NCBI GenBank assembly: GCA_021153285.1
Contig: JAGKTT010000001.1
Location: 59,959-123,958, forward strand
Source of the DNA: Bacteroidia bacterium
Lineage (GTDB): Bacteria; Bacteroidota; Bacteroidia; Bacteroidales; UBA932
Direction of reading: 5' to 3'
Length of the DNA stretch: 64,000 bases
A model generated the notes under the pieces. That model saw only the letters and a program-made list of their open reading frames with translations, had not been told where the DNA came from and did not search any database. Below, in pieces: positions 31,741 through 41,300 of the stretch. The position numbers and the translations under genes were made by a program. Within the stretch, counting starts at the first letter, position 1, and each line of letters starts with the position of its first letter.

Positions 31741-33846
31741 ATGGCACAGAACGGATTGGATATGGACATTCAATTTCTTCCGGGTGTGGGTCCCAAGAGG
31801 GCCAATCTGCTGAAGAAGGAGCTTGCGGTCGGAACGGTCGGCGAGCTTCTGAAGCTGTATCCTTTCAGATACATTGACCGCAGTTCGTTCGTCAGGATCG
31901 CAGACGCCAGACCTGATATGGCATACATACAGATAAAGGCCAGGGTGATGCGGGTGGATATGATAGAAAAGAAAAGACTCAGTGTCTGGATAAGCGACGG
32001 AACAGGAGAGATCGAGCTCGTATTCTTTAAAGGAATCAAATGGGTAACTGAAAAACTCAAGCCCGGAGCAGAATTCGTATTCTTCGGGAAACCCGCAGCA
32101 TTCAACGGCAGGATCAATATGGTACACCCGGAGATCGACGCCGTACCTTCCGGAACAGCAACGGCCGGAGTCTCCACAATGACAGGTGTATACCCCAGCA
32201 CCGAGAAACTGAAGAACGGAGGCATCACCGGGAAGGTGATGAACAGATTGATGGAGTATGCCCTCGAAAGAGGACTCCAATATATCGAAGAGTCGATGCC
32301 GGACCATCTTATGAGGCAATACGGACTGGTACCTATTCATTTCGCCATCAGAAACATCCATTTCCCTAAGGATATGGCTTCACTGGAAAAAGCGAAGTAT
32401 AGGCTGAAGTTCGAGGAGCTTTTCTTTCTCCAGCTCTCACTCTTGAAACAGAAATATGTCAGAAGCCGGGCCGATAAAGGTATAAGAATGCCGCTTGTGG
32501 GCCAGGCTTTCAACGATTGTTATAATTCGCTTCCATTCCCATTGACCGGTGCTCAGAAAAGAGTGATAACCGAAATAAGGGACGATATGAAAAGCGGACA
32601 TCAGATGAACCGTCTGCTGCAAGGTGATGTAGGAAGCGGAAAGACAATGGTAGCCGTATTGACTGCATTGATCGCCATCGGCAACGGATATCAGGCCTGC
32701 ATTATGGCACCGACAGAAGTACTTGCACAACAGCATTTCAAGAACATACAGAAATTCCTGGCTCCGACCGGGGTCCGCTCGGCTCTATTGACCGGAAGCA
32801 GCAAGGCTTCCGAGAGAAGAGAGGTCCATAGCGGTCTGGAAGACGGAAGCATCGGGATAATTGTCGGAACACACGCTCTGATAGAAGACAATGTCGTTTT
32901 CAGGAACCTCGGACTGGCGATAATCGACGAACAGCATCGTTTCGGAGTGGAACAGAGGTCCAGGCTTTGGCGGAAGGCAGCGAGCGAAGCACCGCCTCAC
33001 GTTCTGGTTATGACTGCAACGCCTATCCCGCGTACTCTGGCAATGACTCTATATGGAGACCTGGACGTTTCTGTAATCGACGAGCTTCCACCGGGCAGAA
33101 AACCAGTACAGACAATACACGCCACAGATGGGAAAAGACCGGCTTTGTACAAATTCCTTCGCGACCAGATAGCTCTCGGAAGACAGATATTCATAGTATA
33201 CCCATTGATAAACGAAACGGAAAAACTTGACTATCAAAGCCTTGAAGCAGGAGCAGAGGAAATTATGCAGAAATTTCCTTTTCCCGACTACAAGACGGCT
33301 GTCGTACACGGAAAGCAGCTCAATGATGTGAAGAAATTCAATATGGATGCTTTCGCGGCAGGTCGCGCGGATATTCTTGTGGCGACATCGGTAATAGAAG
33401 TCGGTGTGGATGTTCCGAATGCGTCAGTGATGGTGATCGAAAGCGCAGAAAGATTCGGTCTGAGCCAGCTTCATCAGCTAAGAGGCAGAGTGGGACGAGG
33501 AAGCGAGAAATCATATTGCGTCCTGATGACAGGACCGAAGATGAGCAAGGAGTCACGCCACAGGATCGAGCTTATGTGCGCCACGGAAAACGGTTTCGAG
33601 CTTGCAGAAGAAGATATGAAGATGAGGGGGCCGGGAGACCTGGAGGGCACTCAGCAGAGCGGTCTACCGATCAGCCTGAACATCGCATCACTGGCAAAGG
33701 ACGGATTGATCCTGAATACGGCCAGAGACTGTGCAGATATGGTACTGCGAGAGGACCCGACTCTCACCTCAGACCGTAACCAGCTGCTGAGAAAGGAATT
33801 ACGCAAGGAGAAATATCAGATAAAGGACTACAGCAAGATAAGCTAG
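31741..33846 (+). CDS. recG: ATP-dependent DNA helicase RecG
   Basis: A 701-residue helicase that reverses stalled forks and processes junctions. The N-terminal wedge/OB domain (FLPGVGPKRANLLKKELAVG; IQIKARVMRVDMIEKKRLSV) is followed by SF2 motifs: RLLQGDVGSGKTMVAVLTAL (I), IIDEQHRFGVEQR (II, DEQH), VMTATPIPRTLAMT (III), VATSVIEVGVDVPNA (V) and QLRGRVGRGSEKSYCVL (VI). Length is normal. Followed after 3 bp by the WYL regulator and then an S9 peptidase, so probably one transcript. Confidence 0.96.
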   Translation: MAQNGLDMDIQFLPGVGPKRANLLKKELAVGTVGELLKLYPFRYIDRSSFVRIADARPDMAYIQIKARVMRVDMIEKKRLSVWISDGTGEIELVFFKGIKWVTEKLKPGAEFVFFGKPAAFNGRINMVHPEIDAVPSGTATAGVSTMTGVYPSTEKLKNGGITGKVMNRLMEYALERGLQYIEESMPDHLMRQYGLVPIHFAIRNIHFPKDMASLEKAKYRLKFEELFFLQLSLLKQKYVRSRADKGIRMPLVGQAFNDCYNSLPFPLTGAQKRVITEIRDDMKSGHQMNRLLQGDVGSGKTMVAVLTALIAIGNGYQACIMAPTEVLAQQHFKNIQKFLAPTGVRSALLTGSSKASERREVHSGLEDGSIGIIVGTHALIEDNVVFRNLGLAIIDEQHRFGVEQRSRLWRKAASEAPPHVLVMTATPIPRTLAMTLYGDLDVSVIDELPPGRKPVQTIHATDGKRPALYKFLRDQIALGRQIFIVYPLINETEKLDYQSLEAGAEEIMQKFPFPDYKTAVVHGKQLNDVKKFNMDAFAAGRADILVATSVIEVGVDVPNASVMVIESAERFGLSQLHQLRGRVGRGSEKSYCVLMTGPKMSKESRHRIELMCATENGFELAEEDMKMRGPGDLEGTQQSGLPISLNIASLAKDGLILNTARDCADMVLREDPTLTSDRNQLLRKELRKEKYQIKDYSKIS

Positions 33847-33849
33847 AAT

Positions 33850-34752
33850 ATGGTAACTGAATTATTGCAGAAATATATCTGGCTCGTACAGACATTCATC
33901 AGAGCCGGAGAGAACGGTCTGAGTCTGGGCGAGATCAGCGACAGATGGGAGAACCGTTTCGACAGCACCTATTCCCGCCGCACATTCAATAATCACCGGG
34001 AAGCCGTGGAAGAGGTATTCGGGATCAGGATCGAATGCAACAGAAGCACCAGCCGCTATTTCATCGGCAGTACAGACGACATAACTGACGACAATGCAGA
34101 AACCGCCTGGCTCATCAACACCTTCACCGTGAACAATATGCTTTCCCTCGGAAAGGAAAGACTATCAGGAAGAGTTTCGGTAGAAGATATTCCGTCCGGT
34201 CACAGACATCTGACCTCAATAATGGAGGCAATGACTGAAAATCGGGAAATAAAGATTCAATATCAGAAATATACCAGCGCGGAATCCGACTCATATACAT
34301 TGAGACCTTACGCTGTCAAGGAATTCGCAAAGCGTTGGTATATAGTCGCTTATTGCATTGAAAGAAAGGGACTGAGAGTATATGGACTCGACAGGATCCG
34401 ACACCTTGAACTGACTGGGGAATCATTCCGTATGCCGAAGAACTTCGATGTGGATGAATTGTTCTCCACCAGCTTCGGAATATATATACCGGAAGAAAAA
34501 GGCAGGACAATAACATTCCGGACCAGTCCGACCGACGCACGCTTCCTTCGCGACCTTCCGCTGCATAGCAGCCAGAGAGAAATTTCGTCAGATGGAGAAT
34601 CTGTGACATTCAGCATCTTCGTCTGCCCGAACAAAGCACTTGTTATGGAGTTCTGCAAATACGGAAGTGGTCTGGAGGTCCTCAGTCCGGAAGACATCAG
34701 GACTCAAATAGCCGAAGAACACAGAAAAGCAGCAGAAAAGTATAAAATATAA
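33850..34752 (+). CDS. WYL-domain transcriptional regulator
   Basis: A 300-residue protein. The N-terminal 75 residues (IWLVQTFIRAGENGLSLGEI, then YSRRTFNNHREAVEEVFGIR) form a winged-helix DNA-binding domain; residues about 115-195 are a WYL domain (MTENREIKIQYQKYTSAESD; LRPYAVKEFAKRWYIVAYCI, the WY-x core), which senses nucleic acids or nucleotides; a WCX-like C-terminal extension follows. Such regulators often respond to DNA damage or control defence genes. It is placed 3 bp after recG and 4 bp before the peptidase gene, which may mean only shared transcription. Confidence 0.85.
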   Translation: MVTELLQKYIWLVQTFIRAGENGLSLGEISDRWENRFDSTYSRRTFNNHREAVEEVFGIRIECNRSTSRYFIGSTDDITDDNAETAWLINTFTVNNMLSLGKERLSGRVSVEDIPSGHRHLTSIMEAMTENREIKIQYQKYTSAESDSYTLRPYAVKEFAKRWYIVAYCIERKGLRVYGLDRIRHLELTGESFRMPKNFDVDELFSTSFGIYIPEEKGRTITFRTSPTDARFLRDLPLHSSQREISSDGESVTFSIFVCPNKALVMEFCKYGSGLEVLSPEDIRTQIAEEHRKAAEKYKI

Positions 34753-34756
34753 GCAT

Positions 34757-37048
34757 ATGAGTTTCAAGAATTTTGCCGACACCCTTTACAAGATTTGCAT
34801 AGTATTGGGTATTTCAGCAGGAATTGCAATTATCGCCAAGACAATGACACACAGCAGAAAAGGATTCGACGAAGAAGGCTATATAGCCAAAAGTAGCCTG
34901 ACTGTGGAAAACGGCCAGATGACACCAGAGGTTCTTCTGGCATTCGGTAGACTATCCGATCCGCAGATAAGCCCTGACGGGAAACATATATTATATGGTG
35001 TAAGTTACACCTCGACTGCCGACAACAGGAGCGTGCGTAACCTTGCGATCTGTGCCCTGGACGGAAGCGGTACGCAGGAATTGACCCATTCGGGAAAAAG
35101 CATCAGCAATGCACGTTGGAGCGCAGACGGCAAGCATATTGTCTTTCTTATGGGAGGACAGATCTGGTCGGCGGCTATCGCAGAAAAAGGAGGAAAGTGG
35201 AAGCTTTCAGGTCTGAAGCAGCTGAGCGACATCCCTGGAGGGGTCAGCGAGTTCAAGCTCTCTCCTGATCAGAAGAAGGTTATGTACATCAGCTACATCA
35301 AGAGCGCGGTGAAGTCTCCTTCAGACTGTTATGCAGACCTGGACAAAGCCACCGCATATACTACTGACGACCTGATGTACAGACATTGGGATCATACCGT
35401 AATGGAGATTCCTCACACCTACGTCAGTGACTTCTCATTCAGGAAAGGCGGCATAAAGGCCGGTACAGATATTCTGGCTGGCGAAAGCGAGCTTTATGAA
35501 CTTCCGACCGAGCCGTTCGGAGGACTGGAGCAGCTTTGCTGGAGTCCGGACAGCAGATTCATCGCATATTCCTGCAGGAAAATGGCCGGAAAGAAATATG
35601 CCTTCTCGACAAATACCGAAATATACATATATAATGTAGAGACTGCAGGAACTTCGGTCATCGATATGAAAGGCGGCTACGATACGGATCCCGTTTGGAG
35701 TCCTGACGGCTCGAAGATATGTTGGATCAGTATGAAAAGAGACGGATACGAGGCTGACAAACAAAGACTTATGGTCGCCTCAGTCAATCCTGAAGGCATC
35801 ACACCTGCAATCAGCGGAATAAAGGACATTACCGCAGACTTCAAATATAACGCGAGCGGTCCCGTATGGTCTGAGGATTCGCAGAGGATTTATTTCGCAT
35901 CATTGGCCGAAGGTCTTCAAGGAATATTCGAGGCTGTGGCAGATGGAGAAGACTGGAAGATCGCGCGACTTACAGGAGAGGATATGTGGTATGACTTCGG
36001 ATCTCCATTCCATATCGAAGTAAGCGAGGATGGAAGCAGGCGTCTCTACACCACCTGGTGCAGTATGGACTTCCCTACGGAACTCGTGGCTGTGGATCTG
36101 AAAGGTGAGGGTACTCAATACACTCAGATCACCAAGGAAAACGAGCATCTTCTTTCACAGCTTGCAGAGCATAAGACAGAAGCACGATATATCAAGACTG
36201 TCGATGGCAAGGATATGTTGACCTGGGTGCTCTATCCTCCTCAGTTCGACCCGGCAAATGAATACCCTGCCATCACCATCTGTCTCGGAGGTCCTCAGGG
36301 AACTCTCAGTCAGGGATGGTCATACAGATGGAACTACCGTCTGATGGCTTCTCAGGGTTATGTGGTGGTCCTGCCTAACAGACGAGGTACCACTGCATTC
36401 GGTCAGGAATGGACAGAGCAGATCTCGGGAGACTACCCTGGCCTGAATATGCAGGATTACCTTGCGGCTGCCACAGAAGTCAAGGCTGAGCCATATGTCG
36501 GCAAGATGGCTGCCTGCGGAGCCAGCTATGGAGGATATTCTGTATATTACCTGTGCGGAACCCACGGTGATGTATTCGATGCATTCATCGCTCACGCAGG
36601 TATCTTCAACGAGGAACATATGTATATGACCACAGAAGAAATGTGGTTCCCTAACTTCGATAACGGAGGACTTCACGAGACTGAGATTGATCCTCGCGTG
36701 GGAACTCCTGAGGCGCCAGTAGGACCGGCTGGTGACGGACTGACATTCGGCGGAATCAAGCAGGGAGGATCACCTTGGAGCAATGATCCCAAAGCCATAC
36801 GTCACTATGCCCTCTCGCCTCACAAACTCGTAACAAACTGGCATACGCCACTGATGGTGATTCACGGCGGTATGGACTACAGAGTTCCGGTAGACGAAGG
36901 AATGGCAGCATATAATTGTGCCCAGATGATGGGAGTGCCGTCACGACTGCTGATCTTCCCGGACGAGAATCATTGGATCTTGAAGCCTCAGAATGCCCTT
37001 CTGTGGCACAGAGAGTATTTCCGCTGGCTTGATCAGTGGTGCAGATAA
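34757..37048 (+). CDS. S9-family prolyl oligopeptidase-like peptidase
   Basis: A 763-residue serine peptidase. After an N-terminal hydrophobic anchor or signal (ICIVLGISAGIAIIAKTM) come beta-propeller blades with PD40 motifs (DPQISPDGKHILYG, ARWSADGKHIVF, LCWSPDSRFIAYS, DPVWSPDGSKICW), then an alpha/beta-hydrolase domain. The predicted catalytic triad is Ser590 (GASYGGYS), Asp707 (GGMDYRVP) and His739 (DENHWIL). It resembles dipeptidyl/acylaminoacyl peptidases that trim peptides in the periplasm of Bacteroidetes. Third gene of the recG unit. Confidence 0.9.
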   Translation: MSFKNFADTLYKICIVLGISAGIAIIAKTMTHSRKGFDEEGYIAKSSLTVENGQMTPEVLLAFGRLSDPQISPDGKHILYGVSYTSTADNRSVRNLAICALDGSGTQELTHSGKSISNARWSADGKHIVFLMGGQIWSAAIAEKGGKWKLSGLKQLSDIPGGVSEFKLSPDQKKVMYISYIKSAVKSPSDCYADLDKATAYTTDDLMYRHWDHTVMEIPHTYVSDFSFRKGGIKAGTDILAGESELYELPTEPFGGLEQLCWSPDSRFIAYSCRKMAGKKYAFSTNTEIYIYNVETAGTSVIDMKGGYDTDPVWSPDGSKICWISMKRDGYEADKQRLMVASVNPEGITPAISGIKDITADFKYNASGPVWSEDSQRIYFASLAEGLQGIFEAVADGEDWKIARLTGEDMWYDFGSPFHIEVSEDGSRRLYTTWCSMDFPTELVAVDLKGEGTQYTQITKENEHLLSQLAEHKTEARYIKTVDGKDMLTWVLYPPQFDPANEYPAITICLGGPQGTLSQGWSYRWNYRLMASQGYVVVLPNRRGTTAFGQEWTEQISGDYPGLNMQDYLAAATEVKAEPYVGKMAACGASYGGYSVYYLCGTHGDVFDAFIAHAGIFNEEHMYMTTEEMWFPNFDNGGLHETEIDPRVGTPEAPVGPAGDGLTFGGIKQGGSPWSNDPKAIRHYALSPHKLVTNWHTPLMVIHGGMDYRVPVDEGMAAYNCAQMMGVPSRLLIFPDENHWILKPQNALLWHREYFRWLDQWCR

Positions 37049-37052
37049 CCCG

Positions 37053-37163
37053 GGTACAAAGAAAGGGACTCAGCGAACGGTCGGTATGCCCCACCGGGGC
37101 TGTCACGCAGTGACTGGGGGTAGACCAGGTACAAAGAAAGGGGCCGAAGCCCCTCTTTGTACC
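37053..37163. repeat. Repeated GGTACAAAGAAAGGG segments and bidirectional terminator
   Basis: GGTACAAAGAAAGGG occurs at 37053-37067 and 37128-37142; an inverted copy at 37150-37163 overlaps the tRNA-Arg 3' end. The last two form a hairpin with a GGGGC-CGAA-GCCCC top. On the minus strand the loop is TTCG and a T-rich tail follows, so it can end the tRNA-Arg transcript; on the plus strand it can end the S9 peptidase message. Between the copies are two further small hairpins (GCCCCaccGGGGC and GTCACgcaGTGAC). Confidence 0.7.
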
Positions 37164-37231
37164 CCCGTGCGGAATCGAACCGCAACCGTCAGAACCGGAA
37201 TCTGAAATTCTATCCATTAAACTACAAGGGC
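37160..37231 (-). tRNA. tRNA-Arg (anticodon CCG)
   Basis: A 72-nt cloverleaf on the minus strand: acceptor GCCCTTG with CGGGGGT (some G-T pairs) and discriminator A; D-arm AGTTTAATGGATAGAAT; anticodon stem TCAGA/TCTGA with loop TTCCGGT, giving anticodon CCG for CGG codons; T-arm TGCGGTTCGATTCCGCA. CCA is not encoded. Its terminator is the TTCG hairpin at about 37140-37155. Confidence 0.93.
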
Positions 37232-37244
37232 ATATATATTGATG

Positions 37245-37252
37245 CAAAGATA
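37245..37252 (-). promoter_or_regulatory. -7 box of tRNA-Arg
   Basis: TATCTTTG on the minus strand, 13 bp before the mature tRNA 5' end. No TTTG at -33. Confidence 0.5.
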
Positions 37253-37272
37253 GACAATTTTAAATATAAAAG

Positions 37273-38160
37273 ATGAAAAAGGCATATATATTTCCCGGAC
37301 AGGGCTCACAATTCCCTGGTATGGCAAAGGAATTATACGAAAACAATGCTACCGCTCGAGAAATGTTTGAAAAGGCGAACGAAATCCTGGGCTTCCGCAT
37401 AACAGACATAATGTTCAATGGCACTACCGACGACCTCAAGCAGACCAAGGTCACCCAGCCGGCAATATTCCTTCACTCCATAGTTCTGGCTAAATGCCTT
37501 CCGGATTTCCAGCCGGATATGGTCGCGGGACATTCATTGGGAGAGTTTTCTGCTCTGGTTGCGGCAGATGCTATGGATTTCGAGGAGGGACTCCGTCTTG
37601 TAGCAATACGCGCCCAGGCGATGCAGAAAGCCTGCGAAGCTGCACCGGGAGCAATGGCAGCGATATTGGCATTGCCTGCGGAAAAAGTGGAAGAAATCTG
37701 CACCGGCATTGACGGCATTGTAGCCGCAGCCAATTACAATTGCGACGGCCAGATTGTCATATCCGGAGAGAAAGCGGCAGTCGAGCAAGCCTGCATCCGG
37801 ATGAAGGAGGCCGGAGCGAGAAGAGCATTGCAGCTTCCTGTCGGGGGCGCATTTCATTCTCCTCTGATGGAACCGGCGAGGGCGGAACTTGCCGAAGGAA
37901 TTGAGAAAGCTGTGTTTCACAAACCGATATGCCCTGTTTATCAGAATGTCACAGCTTTACCATCAACAGACCCGGAGGAGATAAAATCCAATCTTCTGAG
38001 TCAGCTTACCTCATCGGTAAAATGGACGCAGAGTGTCAGGAATATGATGGAGGACGGAGCCGGACATTTCATAGAAGTAGGTCCCGGGCAGGTGCTGCAG
38101 GGTCTGGTCTCCAAGATTGCAGGCAAAGAAGTCATCACTGAAGGATATCAAACCCTATAG
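37273..38160 (+). CDS. fabD: Malonyl-CoA:ACP transacylase
   Basis: A 295-residue enzyme loading malonyl groups onto acyl carrier protein for fatty acid synthesis. Visible are FPGQGSQFPGMAKELYE, the nucleophile Ser88 in GHSLGEFSALVAA, and the catalytic His195 in GGAFHSPLMEPA. Length is normal for FabD. It stands alone between tRNA-Arg and the PFOR gene, with its own terminator. Confidence 0.95.
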   Translation: MKKAYIFPGQGSQFPGMAKELYENNATAREMFEKANEILGFRITDIMFNGTTDDLKQTKVTQPAIFLHSIVLAKCLPDFQPDMVAGHSLGEFSALVAADAMDFEEGLRLVAIRAQAMQKACEAAPGAMAAILALPAEKVEEICTGIDGIVAAANYNCDGQIVISGEKAAVEQACIRMKEAGARRALQLPVGGAFHSPLMEPARAELAEGIEKAVFHKPICPVYQNVTALPSTDPEEIKSNLLSQLTSSVKWTQSVRNMMEDGAGHFIEVGPGQVLQGLVSKIAGKEVITEGYQTL

Positions 38161-38165
38161 CAGAG

Positions 38166-38197
38166 GCCGGCGCAAAAAACGCCGGTCTTTTATTTTT
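38166..38197 (+). terminator. Terminator of fabD
   Basis: CCGGCG-CAAAAAA-CGCCGG hairpin followed by TCTTTTATTTTT. Confidence 0.8.
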
Positions 38198-38230
38198 GAT
38201 AAAATTAGAACATCTTTCAATAATTTTCTT

Positions 38231-38238
38231 TAAATTTG
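38231..38238 (+). promoter_or_regulatory. -7 box of the PFOR gene
   Basis: TAAATTTG, about 70 bp before the ATG at 38310; the -33 element is weak. It lies inside an upstream extension of the reading frame and thereby supports the internal start. Confidence 0.5.
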
Positions 38239-38309
38239 TACGATTTGTCAGCCCATATCAGACGGGCATAGAATTGGAATTCGTATTCAAACACATAAAA
38301 TCATATACT

Positions 38310-41300
38310 ATGGCAAACGACAAGAAATTCGTCACTTGTGACGGTAACTGGGCAGCAGCGCACATCGCTTACCTTTTCAGTGAGCACGCAGCGATCTACC
38401 CTATCACGCCATCGTCTACAATGGCAGAATATGTAGACGAGTGGGCAGCTCAGGGAAAGAAGAACCTTTTCGGTGAAGTAGTGAAGGTGACCGAGATGCA
38501 GAGCGAAGGCGGTGCGGCCGGAGCTGTTCACGGATCACTTCAGGCAGGTGCCCTCACTACCACATTCACAGCATCACAGGGTCTTCTTCTGATGATTCCG
38601 AATATGTACAAGATAGCAGGTGAAATGCTTCCTACCGTATTCCACGTTTCCGCACGTGCACTTGCATCTCACGCACTTTCCATCTTCGGTGACCATCAGG
38701 ACGTTATGGCCTGCCGTCAGACCGGATATGCAATGATTGCCTCTGCTTCTGTACAGGAGGCTCTCGATATTGCAGCGGTAGCACACCTTTCTACAATAAA
38801 GTCAAGCATTCCTTTCCTCCATTTCTTCGATGGATTCCGCACATCGCACGAGATCCAGAAGATCGAGCTCATCGATGAGGAGGCTCTCAAGGGAATGGTA
38901 AGCACCAAGTCACTTGCAAAGTTCCGCGCAAAAGCTCTCTCACCAGACTCACCTGTAACACGCGGTACAGCTCAGAACGGTGACGTTTACTTCCAGGCAC
39001 GCGAGGCCTGCAACCAGTACTACGATGCCGTTCCTGACGTAGTTGCACGCTATATGGGTGAAATCAGCGAACTCACAGGCCGCGAATACCGTCCTTTCGA
39101 CTACTACGGAGATCCTGAGGCAGAGAACATCATCATCGCAATGGGTTCTGTAACAGAGACAATCAAGGAGACAATCGATTATCTCGCAGCACAGGGTAAG
39201 AAGGTCGGTGTGATGATCGTAAGACTTTACAGACCATTCTCGGCTAAATACTTTATGAAGGCTCTTCCTAAGAGCGTAAAGAGAATCGCAGTCCTTGACA
39301 GGACCAAGGAGCCGGGTGCACTTGGAGAGCCATTGTTCCTCGACATCAAGGCGCTCTTCCAGGGAGTGGAGGACGCACCTCTGGTAGTAGGAGGTCGTTA
39401 CGGTCTTTCATCAAAGGATACTACTCCTGCACAGATCGTTTCTGTATACGAAAACCTCGATATGGCTGAACCAAAGGACGGCTTCACCATCGGCATCGTG
39501 GATGACGTGACATTCAAGTCACTTCCTCAGAAGGAAGAGTTCTCTATCGTAAAACCTGGCACTACAGAGTGCAAGTTCTTCGGACTCGGTTCAGACGGTA
39601 CTGTAGGAGCTAACAAGAACACCATCAAGATCATCGGTGACAACACACCTAAGTACTGCCAGGCATACTTCGACTACGACTCAAAGAAGTCCGGAGGATA
39701 CACTTGCTCACACCTCCGTTTCGGTGACCTCCCTATCAAGGCTCCTTACCTTGTAGGAACTCCTGACTTCGTTGCCTGCCACGTTCCGTCTTACCTTACA
39801 AAGTATGACGTGCTCAAGGGCATCAAGCAGAACGGTACTCTCCTTCTCAACAGCCTCTGGGATGAGGAAGAGACTCTCAAGAGAATCCCAGACCACGTGA
39901 AGGCTATCATCGGAAAGAAAAACATCTCCCTCTATATCATCAACGCGACAAAGATCGCATCTGAGATCGGACTCGGCGGACGTACCAACACTATCCTCCA
40001 GTCTGCATTCTTCAAGATCACAGGCATCATCCCTTACGAGGAGGCTGTAGGTTATATGAAGAAGGCGATCGTGAAGAGCTACGGCAAGAAGGGTGAGCAT
40101 ATCGTCAATATGAACTACGCTGCCGTTGACCGCGGTGGAGAATATACAAAGGTAGAGATTCCTGCTGACTGGAAAGACATCACAGCCAAGTTCGAGAATC
40201 CTAACAAGGACCGTCTCGCTCCTGCATTCGTGAAGGAGATCGCTGACGTTGTGAACGCTCAGGCAGGTGACACTCTCCCTGTAAGCGTATTCAACGAATA
40301 TGTTGACGGTACAATCCCTGCAGGTACATCTGCATATGAAAAGCGTGGTGTGGCAGTGAAGGTTCCTGAGTGGCAGGCAGACAACTGTATCCAGTGCAAC
40401 AGCTGTGCATTCGTTTGTCCTCACGCTGCAATCCGTCCGTTCCTACTCACTGACGAGGAAGCCGCAAACGCACCGGAGGGTCTCAAGCTTCAGGATGGCA
40501 AGGCGACATTCAAGGCATACAAGTTCGCTCTCAGCGTATCAGTCCTCGACTGTACAGGCTGCGGTAACTGTGCTGACGTATGTCCTTCTAAGGAAAAGGC
40601 TCTCGTGATGAAGCCGCTCCAGAGCCAGGAGGCAGAGCAGAAGAATTTCGATTACCTCCACGCTCATATCGGATACAAGGACAACGTTCAGCCTAAGGCC
40701 GGCAATATCAAGAACGCTCAGTTCGCACAGCCTCTCTTCGAGTTCTCAGGCGCTTGCGCTGGCTGCGGTGAGACTCCATATATCAAGACAATCACCCAGC
40801 TTTACGGTGACCATATGATGATCGCCAACGCTACAGGTTGTTCTTCAATCTATGGTGCATCATTCCCAGCATCTCCATACTGCAAGAACGCAGAGGGACA
40901 CGGTCCTGCTTGGGCAAACTCGCTCTTCGAGGATTTCTGCGAGTTCGGTCTCGGTATGAAGCTCGGTTCTGACAGAGCACGTATGACAGTAGCCAAACTT
41001 ATGGAGCAGGGTCTTGCCTGCACTTGCTGCACAGACGAGATGAAGGCTCTCTTCACTCAGTGGCTTGAGAACAAGGAAGATGCAAAGATCACACGCGAGG
41101 TAGCTGACAAGCTCATTCCTCTCTGCGAGACTTGCAGCTGCGACGTTTGCAAGGGACTCGTTGAGTACAAGACATTCATCCCAGCACGCTGCCAGTGGAT
41201 CATCGGTGGTGACGGTGCATCATACGACATCGGATACGGCGGACTTGACCACGTACTTGCTTCAGGCGAGAATGTAAACATCCTCGTTCTCGATACAGAG

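Noticed and set aside
31609..32361. 250-codon minus-strand frame opposite recG
   Set aside because: Overlaps the intact recG N-terminus and has a shadow-like composition rich in Cys, His and Ser.
39708..40424. 238-codon minus-strand frame opposite the PFOR gene
   Set aside because: Antisense shadow; PFOR motifs and cluster ligands are on the plus strand.
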